Source of the DNA: Proteromonas lacertae
Lineage: Eukaryota > Sar > Bigyra > Opalinata > Proteromonadidae
Reading direction: 5' to 3'
DNA: 64,000 nt
Assembly: GCA_002245135.1 (NCBI GenBank)
Contig: NGBS01001175.1
Span: 1 to 64,000 of the forward strand
The position numbers and the translations under genes were made by a program. Shown here piece by piece: positions 21,466 to 33,100 of this stretch (the stretch's first letter is position 1; each line of letters opens with the position of its first letter). The notes under the pieces were generated by a model. The model ran no database searches. It was not told the origin of the DNA and saw only the letters and a program-made list of their open reading frames with translations.

Positions 21466-23466
21466 TTAATATGGACCTCTTTTGGGAGGTTTCATTCCTT
21501 TACTTGAAGTTGGAATATTTTTATTCATATTTGCAGCATTCATATTCATATTATAATTATAATTATTATTTACATTCATTCCATATCCCATTTGTTGCAG
21601 TTGCTGTTGTTGTAATTGTTGCTGAGGTGTTAAAACAGCAAATGCACTAAATGGATCAACTTCTAAATTCAAGGAATTATTACTATTATTGGATGGAGCA
21701 GAGGGAATTGCATTGAATAAATCATCTAAATCATTATCTTTTGGAGTTTGAACATCATTTTCTTCATTTTCAGCTAATTCACTTACACTTTCTAATCCTA
21801 CTTTTTCTCTTGGTGTTTCAACTTCTTCTACTACTTCTTCTACTACTTCATATTCTACTCCGCCTAATTCTTCATTTCTTTTGTTTAATTCTTGTAATAC
21901 TCTTTGTGCTTTACTTGATACTATCACTTTTGCATTTCCTAAACATTCTTGTAGTATTTCACTATTCGTCATAAAAAATACTACATAATCAGTGGTTGAT
22001 GGATTTTTTATTAATGATTCAATTACAGATAAAGTCTTTACTACAACCATATAATTCTCATCATTCAATTTATCTAATAATATTTCTCCAATTATCTATA
22101 AGATAATAATATACATATAAATCAATTAATTATACATTTGGATCTAAGGTTAAACAATCACTACAAAACTGTTGTAACTTACCAGGAGGAGGTGAAGGTT
22201 TTAGTCCACCGCTTGATACTAAATCATCCACTAAACTTTTTTCATAAGATCCATCAGACATTGCTTTTCCAGAAACAGCTTTGAATTTCTCTCCAAATGA
22301 TACTTCTTGCACTGCTCTTTTTGGTTGAGCTTTGCTATTATTCATCGCATTACCTAAGCCTGTAACTGGAGCTTCATATCCACCATCAGTATTTGTTTGA
22401 TTATAAAAGCTTTCTAAATCATTACCTACAGATGCATCATAAGTCAATGAACGAGGTTTTCCTAAATTATTAGCTCTATTCATCCATTCTGGTTGAGTTG
22501 GTTTATAATTTGTATTTGCTACTCCAACTATCTTATCATTTGAAGTTGTTCTACCTTTAATAGCCATTTTAGCTCTTGTTAAGAAACTAGGAGTAGTGTC
22601 TGCATTTAAAGATACTTCTCCTACAATTACAGATTGAGCTCTTGGTTTACCAGATGGACCAACTAAACTCTTAGCTTTTTCTACCCAACTTTTCTTTTTA
22701 CTGTCATTTCCTTCCAAAGTTAACGATGAGGTCACTGGAATTAGCTGAAGTACTATTCTCATTCATATTACTATCAGGAGTGTATGAATGACCTAAATTC
22801 TTTACTTTATCCATCCATTCATCATGTCGAATATCTTTTGATGATAAATTATTACCTAAACCAACCATTTGTTTCTTTTGAGTATATAGCGAATTACTTC
22901 TTGGTTTACTTGCTGCTGCAGTATTTGTTTCAGCTGGTAAAGCTGCTTGAAAGGTTGCATTCACTGGTTTGGATGGTCCTTGATTCACTCTATTCATTAT
23001 TGCATCACTTGTCTTTCTAGCTTGTTGATGAAGCATTTCATAAGGAACCATTCCATTTATTGGATCTGGAGCTCCTCTGTACGTTGCAACTTCTCTTAAT
23101 TTGTCTGAGTGCTTTAGTATATCATATGCGAATGTTTCATTACATGTCTCTGCTAAATGCTATTCATAACAATAAATAGCCAATAATTCTATACTTCAAT
23201 AATTCTCATAACCTTCCATTTAATGTATGGATTTTCTTTAGATAGACGATCAATTAGAATATTGGCGATTGAAAGTCCACGATTTGTACTTTCTGATACA
23301 GCAAGTAAATAGTCAAGAAAATATATTCGAAATAGTATATAAAAATGATATCTTGAATTTCGTGAAGCTGTGTTCCATCTACAGGTTGATTGTTGTTAGG
23401 AGTTAACCTAGTTATCATCAATCTGTCCTTTGCAGCTACTGCAGTTCCAGTTACTGAGCTAAGCAT
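21466..23466 (-). CDS. Tepsin-like ENTH/VHS adaptor, probably linked to AP-4 vesicles
   Basis: The N-terminal ENTH-like domain contains DYLLAVSESTNRGLSIANIL and GAPDPINGMVPYEMLHQQAR; the GxPDP-hG segment is typical of tepsin and plant MTV1. A second VHS-like helical domain (about 22160-21890: FCSDCLTLDP...IIGEILLDKL) follows a Gly/Ser/Lys-rich linker with repeated W-hxKAKxL segments (WVEKAKSLVG, WMNRANNLG, WMDKVKNLG), and the tail is Gln/Asn-rich. Introns are seen at 23160-23194 and near 22072-22129. Two frame changes, near 23320 and near 22720, interrupt otherwise good coding sequence; they may be sequencing errors. The repeated W...AKxLG peptides in the linker could be adaptor-binding motifs. 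Expected role: cargo or coat adaptor at the trans-Golgi. Confidence 0.65.
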
Positions 23467-23788
23467 CTTTATCTAATCTATATAGCTTTATAAGTAAAAA
23501 AATATCTTTTCTCAAACAAGTTTGAGAAGTTAATATCTTTGCTTTTTTAAAAGATAAATACAAGTATAAAATAATATGTAAAAATATTCAAAATAGTCAT
23601 GTATTTTCATTGCATATTTGATAGGATAAAATATAGTCTAATTTCTTTCTAATTTTGTTTCATCACTTATATAAAGGGGTATATCGAATAATATGTTGTT
23701 GATAATAATAGAATAACATCAGATTTTTAAATTATATATTCACAAAGTGAGTTATTTTTAAAAACGTTATTTTTCTTTTTTTCTAAAA
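23467..23788. promoter_or_regulatory. Divergent promoter region between tepsin-like and LRR genes
   Basis: These 322 bp hold no gene. Both flanking genes are transcribed away from it. It contains the near-palindrome TCAAACAAGTTTGA (about 23513-23526), which also occurs directly before the starts at 20671 and 39785. Otherwise the stretch is plain AT-rich DNA. Confidence 0.4.
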
Positions 23789-25014
23789 ATGGATGATAAT
23801 ATCATTTGTCCAGAACTGGCATCGATAGTTGCTGATGCTAAAAGAACTGGTACATTCTCTTATGGAATGAGAGGTTTAACAGTAGGGTTATTATTATAAT
23901 ATGCTTTAGTTCATACCTTCAGTAATATTTAATATACCAGAAATAACAAAACTTGATTTATCTAATAACTGCATAGAAACTTTACCAGAAGAAATAGGTA
24001 ATTTAGTAAATCTAGAACATTTATGGATTAATAACAATCCAATAAAAGAAATACCAAGTTCAATAGAAAACTGTAAGAAATTAAAAGTTTTAGATATTCG
24101 AAATCACTCGTTTAACTACATTACCAAGACAAATGGGAACATTGACGAATGTATTAATAATAGACACACAAGGAGTTCCATTTGAAGGTGAAATCGTAGA
24201 TGCAGTGGCACAAGGTACAAATGCAATAATAGAATTCTTAAGAGGAAAGAATTTGAGACAAATATTTATTGATGATTTAATTCTTCAATTATCAAATAAT
24301 GTATAGATATTATATTATTATTATGTAATTTAGTTATATTTCCGTGAAAGTCTAACTCCAACAGGAGAAAGTTTAATAAAAGAAATTGCAGAAGCAACAG
24401 CTGATTTCTTTAAAAAACCTGAAGATAGAAAAACGGTGATAAATAATTTAGATAGATTATTCCCTCAATATATTGATCGATTTGATATTAATGAAGTAAA
24501 GAAATTATTCGATCAAACTCGTAGACACAAATATGCCAAAGTATTATTGGCGAAATTGGAGTTGAAATTAAGATGTTTATATTTCAATATGGTTCAACCA
24601 TCAGATGTAGAGAAAATGGTGAATGATGTATATTCTGTATTACCCGAATTAGATCAAGTTCAGTTTGTAATTAGATATTTAAATGAAATTTATCCTCAAG
24701 ATCCCAAAGAGGTGAATAAAGAGTTAATTTATAATAATACAATTACGTTAAAAGCAAAGGTTGATAAAGAAAGAGAAGAGATATTGGGTAATTTAATAAA
24801 AACATTAATGGCAATATATGATGGTGTTGCAGAGGAAAAAGTTAGTAAATTTGCACATGATCTTAGCCCTTATATTAAGAAGAATGAATATATGAGAAAG
24901 ATTATATCACAAGCTAAAGTATATTTTACTGAAGATTTTGAGAAGTTGAAACCTGTTGCGATTAAGAATAGGTTGATGAAAGATATGAAATCTACTTTAG
25001 AACCTGAATATTGA
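23789..25014 (+). CDS. Leucine-rich-repeat protein with a helical C-terminal domain
   Basis: Exon 1 starts MDDNIICPELASIVADAKRT, then comes a 28-bp intron near 23882. Exon 2 carries plant/Shoc2-type LRRs (ITKLDLSNNCIETLPEEIG, LEHLWINNNPIKEIPSSI), a second intron lies near 24300-24333, and the last exon encodes an all-helical domain of about 220 residues with Lys/Glu-rich stretches that I do not recognise. A frame change near 24103, inside the third LRR (LDIRN then RLTTLPRQMG), breaks the second exon; the sequence on both sides is well kept, so I suspect a base error. LRRs usually bind a protein partner; no catalytic domain is visible. Confidence 0.65.
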
Positions 25015-25078
25015 TTTATCATTTATTTATTCTGTTTATTTGAGGAGAAAATTCAAAAAATACAAAAAATAGCTGTTA

Positions 25079-25085
25079 GGCTTGA
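25079..25085 (+). promoter_or_regulatory. Candidate promoter heptamer GGCTTGA upstream of the YjbQ-like gene
   Basis: GGCTTGA lies 47 bp before the ATG at 25133 and is followed 7 bases later by TCAAGTTTTC. The pairing of GGCTTGA with a nearby TCAAG repeat is also seen at 56383 and 13364. Confidence 0.4.
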
Positions 25086-25132
25086 TGATCTCAAGTTTTC
25101 TATTTATTCTTTTTGCCTTTTATTACTTTACT

Positions 25133-25663
25133 ATGGCTTCTTCATGGTTTCAAACTGAAGTTGAAGTATATATGATACTATTCATTAATAAAAATAGTTT
25201 CAAAAACATCCCAAAGGCTGTCATTTAGTTACAGATGAAATTGTAAGTCATGTTCCTCAAATAAAACAAGTAAAGATAGGTTTATGTCATATATTTCGTA
25301 TTCATCAATGTATCTATGAGTGATAGTTCAACATACAAGCGCTGCTCTATCCATAAGTGAAAACTATGATCCAGATGTTAGAAAAGATATGGCAACTGTT
25401 TTGGATAGATTAGTACCTGAAAATAACTCATTATATACTCACACTATGGAAGGACCTGATGATATGCCTGCACATGCGAAAACAGCGTTATTAGGAAATG
25501 AATTGACTATACCAAGTATATTTTAGTTTTATTTATTATTTTAATAGTCAGTAACGGAAGATTGAATCTAGGAACTTGGCAAGGAATATATTTATGTGAA
25601 TTTCGTGACCATCCAAGTCGTAGAAGAGTGATAGTCACTGTAAATGGTCAAACAGAAAAATAA
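25133..25663 (+). CDS. YjbQ/UPF0047 family protein
   Basis: Four exons are joined by three introns of about 29-32 bp (25166-25197, near 25310-25338, near 25521-25552). The joined product of about 145 residues has the family signature blocks: LQHTSAALSISENYDPDVR, EGPDDMPAHAKTALLG, and NGRLNLGTWQGIYLCEFRD near the C-terminus, with the conserved His and Glu residues that coordinate a metal. Bacterial YjbQ has thiamin-phosphate synthase side activity in vitro; the physiological role is not settled. Presence of introns shows it is a host nuclear gene and not bacterial contamination. Length equals the family norm (about 140). Confidence 0.9.
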
Positions 25664-25802
25664 ATAAATGTCTTTCTAATATTTAAATTTCATTTATTTT
25701 ATATAACATATGATGTAAAATTACTGTGAAAAAACATGTTACATTAACTGTAAGAGTGTTAATTTAATATCTTATATCACATCTTATTAATTAACAAATA
25801 TA

Positions 25803-26653
25803 TTAGCTGTTACTAGGAGTAACAATCCTACTAATACTTAAATTCTTATGACTAGCATCAATACCTGAATCTTCATAATCCCATCGGTCTATATTCTCCT
25901 TCAGTCTCTCCAAATTCTTAGTAAATGATAAATCAGTTTTGTCATAATCCAATTTACTCACTTTATCATAATAATTATGTGCTTTATCAACAGCCAATTC
26001 TTGTTGATTTGAAGTAGTTCTTAAAAATATACAATAATTCACTACTAAAGCAATTGTGACTGAATGTTTCATTAAAATGTCACTACTATTTGAAATTTCA
26101 AATGCTTTAAGATAACTATTACCTGCTTCTTCTAAACATTTTATACAATCCTTTTCTTTAGAATATGCCTTTGATTCTATGATATATCGATAATAATCAC
26201 CTTTTGTTTTCAGTAAGAGAGTAAGACTAATATCAGAATATTCATAGTTTGTTAAATGTACATCAATTACGTTGATTAAATCACTGCATCTTGATAGTAA
26301 TTCATTTAAAATACACACTCTGTATTGCGAACACAAATCTGGCTATTTAATATATAAGAAAATATGTAAAATATACTCTATCAAAGTCTAAATCATTCTC
26401 TACTTGAGTAATTTTGTGTAATGATTCTCTTAAACTTTTTATGGTTAAATAATATGCACTAAGAGCTGATTTTAAATTATCTAAACTTAATAACTGTTCT
26501 ATTTTTAACAATTTTAAGGAAGCATAAAAACCCAAATCCTAATAATAAGATTATATATAATAGTACTTTCAAATCTGTTTCTGTACTAATGCTACATAAT
26601 TTAGCAAGAGTATTTAAGTCGTCTAAAGTCTCTATAAATGAAAAATTAATCAT
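25803..26653 (-). CDS. Divergent 14-3-3 protein A
   Basis: Three exons: the first starts at 26653 (MINFSFIETLDDLNTLAKL), introns lie at about 26538-26565 and 26346-26379. The 14-3-3 hallmark KGDYYRYIIES is kept, including the Arg-Tyr pair of the phosphopeptide pocket, as are the helix-7 region VNYCIFL and LKENIDRWDYED near the C-terminus. Elsewhere it is strongly diverged and about 30 residues longer at the end, with a Ser-rich tail. It binds phosphorylated client proteins if the pocket is intact. It stands in tandem with a second divergent member 150 bp upstream. Confidence 0.85.
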
Positions 26654-26806
26654 TAAATTCTTTTTTGTTCGAAATTTTTCGATAACCCAAAATATTAAAA
26701 ACCTCACAATTTCCTTTTAAACCTTAAAAACAAATGTACAAAAACATAACACATTTTATTTAACAAATTTACATTTATTGAAGAAAAATCATTTACATTT
26801 ACACAT

Positions 26807-27623
26807 TTAAACTGTTACTTCATGATGAAGTTGGCTATAACTCATATATTTTCTTTGGTTTCCCAAACCAATATCTTGATGATCCCATTTTTCAATGTTA
26901 TCCTTTAATAGATTCAAATATTTCACTAATTCTGAATCATTCTTGTCATACTCCACATGAGATATACTTTCAAAACATTCAGATGCTTTCTTATATGCTA
27001 ACTGATGTTGTTGATAATTATCACGTAAAAATATTGTAAAATTTACCATAAATGACACTTTACAAGATAATGGGATTGAATCATCTCTTTTATATACTTC
27101 TTCACCATCAAGATATGATTTATATGCACTTTCTATATATTCAGCATAGTTATTATCTTCTGGGTATAGCTCGATAATGTATCTATAATAATCCCCTTTA
27201 ATCTTGTATAAATCCAAGAGAGAATGACTATCATAATCCATAGTAAGTTGGTTTTCATCTATCAGGTCGATCAGCTTTACACAAAGATCACGTAATTCTT
27301 CTTGAACTATTTGATGGTATCTTGATAACAAATCAGGACGAATTTCTGAATCAAAACTCTCTTCTTTCTTAACTATTTCGCTTATTGTCCGCCTAATGTT
27401 CTTTACTACCAAATAATAACTTGATGATGCTAAATGAATTGTTTTAGGTGTTAATTTTTGGCGGCATGATAAGAGTTGTACAGCCGAAGCATAACTTAAA
27501 GCCTACAATAACAATGTGAGAAATAAATACTGTTAAATCCTTTTCACTACTAAAAACGCACAATCCTTCTAACGTATGGATGTCATTAATTTCACTAATA
27601 AAATTAAAAGTGAGAGCCGACAT
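26807..27623 (-). CDS. Divergent 14-3-3 protein B
   Basis: Two exons: ATG at 27623 (MSALTFNFISEINDIHTLEGL), a 28-bp intron near 27504-27531, then one long exon. It keeps KGDYYRYIIEL (pocket Arg-Tyr), a YYLVVKNIRRTISEI segment corresponding to the helix-3 pocket region with basic residues, VNFTIFL and LKDNIEKWDHQD. Overall similarity to its tandem neighbour is moderate, so the pair is an old duplication. The tail is His/Glu-rich and lacks the usual acidic end. Confidence 0.88.
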
Positions 27624-27709
27624 AAGTAATCTTTAATCAAACTTTTTAATTATTTTGTCCGTTTCAGATTTTAATGAACAGAATATATCACAAATACAAG
27701 ATATTTAAA

Positions 27710-30039
27710 TTATTTTTTACTACTATTATATGTACTATCGATTAAAATGATGGATTTTTTGATATTTAGGTTGATATGAGTCAATTCCTCGTAACTTAAA
27801 CAGTCATGAGATTTCAGGTGTTTATGAAGTTTCATCCCATATTTTGAAATGTCTATATATTCTTTTGTTGATTCAATCAGTGATTTATAAGATATAAGTC
27901 TTTCTTGGAGTTTCATCCTATAAAAAATATAATTTTTAAATAATTATCTAATACAAATTGAATTCTATGCATTTTCTTTCATTTGACAAACATTTAGACT
28001 TAAAATCTTCGCATTGTTTCAGAATTTCATCATATCTAACATTGCACTCCTCCAAATCTGTTTTACATTCATCACTTGTATCAATATCTCCTATATCATT
28101 CAAAAGCTCCATTATTTTCAAACATAATTTTTTAATATAATCTCTATTGAAATTCTCATTCAAATTAACTTCCATTGAATCAACACTTTTATCATCTTCT
28201 AAATTAATAAAACCCTTCATATTATTATATTGCTTTTTACATTTTTCTATTAGTTCCAATTTTGAATAGTGATATTTTGTATTTTTTTCATTGAGGATTT
28301 TATTAATTCTTCATCACTTTTATGATATCTGAAATACAATTTATTGTCAATATCTTCAATCACTTTAAATACATCTGATATTAACGATTTCATGTTACTA
28401 ACATTATTAATATTCACCTTATTATTTGCTTCTGAGATTACTAATGTGTTTATATAATTCTTTGAGTTTTCTAATATTTTGTATATTTCTGATCTACCAT
28501 AGAGTTTTGGATTTGTGTCTAATTTTGCTTCTAATTCTTTTATCAACAGATTCAATTCGAGAAAACAATAATATAACTGTATAACTGTCTATATTTATAA
28601 ATTAATGATATTATTATATATATATACTGTTAATATTATATATTTAGATTGAATATTACTGAATTTGGTTTTATATGTATCTAGTTTATGTTCTACAGAT
28701 AACCATTCAATTATTTTGTTCATATTCCCAACATAAGTTGAAAACACTTTATTATTATCAAATGAATATTCACCAAACATTGCCAACAGAATTTGTTCAA
28801 CTTTTCTATTATAGATATATTAATGATTTTCTAATAATGATATATATATACAGATATAAATTACACAGTTGAACATATTCTGCTTTTTTTAAACTCTAAA
28901 ATTAGTTATAATTAGAATAATAATACATCATATATTCCTGGAGATGCTCTATCAACTTGATCCATTGATAATTCAATGGATAATATCTTATTCAATATCT
29001 CTTGTTTATCATTTATTATAGATTCAAGTGATTGAATATTTTCCACTTTCTTATAATGTAAAAACTGGTTTACTTCTATTATTTCGTCATTTACTGTCTG
29101 TTTCAATATATCTGATATATAATTTGCCCTTTGTATTTGATCTTGATATATTTTAACATGCATTGATAATATAACATATCCAATATTATAATTGAATAAA
29201 CTAAATAATGTTTTAGTAGGCAATTGTAATTCTTTTATTTTTATTAATTGAGTTTTTTTAAATCTCAAATCACGATTATTGTCTAAATCATTCCTTATTT
29301 CTTCACAAGTTGTTGTTATTAATGTATAGAATTTTGGTCTATTAAAATATTTGTCGTATAATTCAAGTAAGTATGTTATTATTGATCTAATATATAATTA
29401 TATATTAAATATACAAATTATCTTCAAGAACATATATTAAACATTCTCTCTATGAAGATATAAACTGAATTAAATACAATTTCTTTTGATTTTATTTGAT
29501 ATAGTAAAACTATATTATTTTTAACTTCTTCTATCTTTCTATTATATTCAGCTATTATTTTGTCATATTCATTCAATGATATATTTGATTCTATAACATC
29601 CTTCATGAATTCGTCAACTTCTTCATAATGATTTGCAAAATCTTCAACTGGTGTGTGTTTTATTGCATCAATTTTCTTTTCATAAAAACTCCTAATCATA
29701 CACAATATAAATACATTATACATTAAATCACATAAATATAATAACGAATTTACAAACCCCTATAATATATTTCTTTTCTATACTATCACATATTTGACTT
29801 GTGAATGATCAATTTCAGGTTCATCATTCATATTATCATTTACAGCAGCTACATATTGAGATACTTCATTTGGTATATATTTTAATATATTCTTATTTAT
29901 TCTAATTAATTTACCTCTATTACATAATACTTTCATTATACATAGTAGGTAATTCTGTATAATTCGTTTTTTCGGGCAATTTGAGATCTTCATCTATTTT
30001 AATTATATTATCTGATAAATCATCGTATGTTTTATCCAT
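27710..30039 (-). CDS. Multi-exon coiled-coil protein of unknown family
   Basis: From an ATG at 30039 (MDKTYDDLSDNIIKIDEDLK) to a stop at 27710, about eight short coding blocks follow each other on one strand with typical GTAT...TAG introns between them. The blocks are Lys/Glu/Ile/Asn-rich with heptad character, for example YDKIIAEYNRKIEEVKNNIV and LEECNVRYDEILKQCEDFK. No enzymatic motif is seen. A peptide SMDQVDRASPGIYDVLL near 28960 looks conserved-like but I cannot place it. Exon joins near 29945, 28880 and 28570 are uncertain and may hide frame errors. A structural role (cytoskeleton, kinetochore or nuclear pore) is possible but not supported by a motif. Confidence 0.45.
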
Positions 30040-30177
30040 TTTCGAATTATTTACAAATACTTTTTATTATATTTCGAGATAAAGAAAAAAGAAAAATACA
30101 ATCTCCAACGGCTAAAATTTATTATTCAAATATTTTTAACCTAAACTCTGACAAATTAATATCTATATTCGAAAATT

Positions 30178-33100
30178 TTGTTTAATATGAGTCAACAGGT
30201 TTATTTTATGTTAATATTGGAGGTTTTGCTACTAGCTTTCTTCAAATCCATTAATTGTAAAGTTATTAAATCAGATGTGTATTCATTGAATGACTTACAC
30301 TCAACTGAAACCACTCGAAGGTATAATATATTTATGTTAATATACGTTATAGAGATAGTAGTATTCTAAAGCAAACATCGTTGAAACGATACTCGTTTGT
30401 TAATAATAGAATCACAAGGAATTTAGAAGAGTTGAATAACGGAGAAGGTGATGTAAAAGAGACAGATTCTGAATCACAGGAAGCAGATACAGAAACTCCA
30501 GAAACAGATATGGATACTTATGAAACAGTTGAAAATACAGATACAGAAAGTCGAACAGAATTGAATACTGAAGAAACTACAGAATTTTTAACTGAGGAAA
30601 ATACAGAAGGAACAACAGAATCTACAACAGAAGTAACAACAGAAACAACTACAGAATCAACAACAGAATCAACAACAGAATCAACAACTGAAATAACAAC
30701 AGATGGGGCAACTAGTGATAGTTCAACAACTGAATCAATTACAGAATCAACTACAGAATCAACAACTGAAATAACAACAGAATCAACTACAGAATCAACT
30801 ACAGAAGCTACTACAGAAGCAACTACAGAAGCAACAACAGAAGTAACTACAGAATCAACAACTGAAATAACAACAGATGGAGCTACTACAGATAGTTCAA
30901 CAACAGAACCAATAACAACAGATGGAATAACTACAGATTCTTCTACAACAGAACCTGTTACAACAGATGGAGCAACTACTGATAGTTCAACAACTGAACC
31001 AATAACAACTGATGGAGCAACTACTGATAGTTCAACAACAGAACCAGTAACAACAGATTCCTCAACAACAGAACCTGTGACAACAGATTCCTCAACAACA
31101 GAACCTATGACAACAGATTCTTCTACAACAGATGGAATAACTACAGATAGTTCAACAACTGAACCAATAACAACTGATGGAATAACAACAGATGGTATAA
31201 CTACTGATAGTTCAACAACAGAACCAGTAACAACAGATTCTTCCACAACAGATGGAATAACTACAGATAGTTCAACAACTGAACCAATAACAACTGATGG
31301 AATAACAACAGATGGTATAACTACTGATAGTTCAACAACAGAACCTGTGACAACAGATTCTTCTACAACAGATGGAATAACTACAGATTCCTCAACAACA
31401 GAACCAGTAACAACAGATTCCTCAGCAACAGATGGAATAACTACAGATTCCTCAACAACTGAACCAATTACAACAGATTCTTCTACAACAGATGGAATAA
31501 CAACAGATGGAATAACTACTGATAGTTCAACAACAGAACCAGTAACAACAGATTCCTCAACAACAGAACCTGTAACAACAGATTCCTCAACAACAGAACC
31601 TGTGACAACTGATTCCTCAACAACAGAACCAGTAACAACAGATTCCTCAACAACTGATGGAATAACAACAGATGGAACAACTACAGATAGTTCAACAACA
31701 GAACCAATAACAACAGATGGTATAACTACTGATAGTTCAACAACAGATGGGGCAACTACAGATTCCTCAACAACAGAACCAGTAACAACAGATTCCTCAG
31801 CAACAGATGGAATAACTACAGATTCCTCAACAACTGAACCTGTTACAACAGATTCTTCTACAACAGATGGAATAACAACAGATGGAATAACTACTGATAG
31901 TTCAACAACAGAACCAGTAACAACAGATTCCTTAGCAACAGATGGAATAACTACAGATTCCTCAACAACTGAACCTGTTACAACAGATTCTTCTACAACA
32001 GATGGAATAACAACAGATGGAATAACTACTGATAGTTCAACAACAGAACCAGTAACAACAGATTCCTTAGCAACAGATGGAATAACTACAGATTCCTCAA
32101 CAACTGAACCTGTTACAACAGATTCTTCTACAACAGATGGAATAACAACAGATGGAATAACTACTGATAGTTCAACAACAGAACCAGTAACAACAGATTC
32201 CTCAACAACAGAACCTGTAACAACAGATTCCTCAACAACAGAACCTGTAACAACAGATTCCTCAACAACAGAACCTGTAACAACTGATTCCTCAACAACA
32301 GAACCAGTAACAACAGATTCCTCAACAACAGAACCTGTAACAACAGATTCTTCAACAACAGAACCTGTAACAACTGATTCCTCAACAACAGAACCAGTAA
32401 CAACAGATTCCTCAGCAACAGATGGAATAACTACAGATTCCTCAACAACTGAACCTGTTACAACAGATTCTTCTACAACAGATGGAATAACAACAGATGG
32501 AATAACTACTGATAGTTCAACAACAGAACCAGTAACAACAGATTCCTTAGCAACAGATGGAATAACTACAGATTCCTCAACAACTGAACCTGTTACAACA
32601 GATTCTTCTACAACAGATGGAATAACAACAGATGGAATAACTACTGATAGTTCAACAACAGAACCAGTAACAACAGATTCCTCAACAACAGAACCTGTAA
32701 CAACAGATTCCTCAACAACTGAACCTGTTACAACAGATTCTTCTACAACAGATGGAATAACAACAGATGGAATAACTACTGATAGTTCAACAACAGAACC
32801 AATAACAACAGATGGAGCAACTACTGATAGTTCAACAACAGAACCAATAACAACAGATGGAGCAACTACTGATAGTTCAACAACAGAACCAGTAACAACA
32901 GATTCCTCAGCAACAGATGGAATAACTACAGATTCCTCAACAACTGAACCTGTTACAACAGATTCTTCTACAACAGATGGAATAACAACAGATGGAGCTA
33001 CTACAGATAGTTCAACAACAGAACCAATAACAACAGATGGTATAACTACTGATAGTTCAACAACAGATGGGGCAACTACAGATTCCTCAACAACAGAACC

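Noticed and set aside
30518..31246. Long antisense ORF rich in Val/Ser opposite the mucin repeat
   Set aside because: It is a by-product of the 15/30-bp repeat, which is open in several frames. No start context, no intron pattern and no independent evidence.
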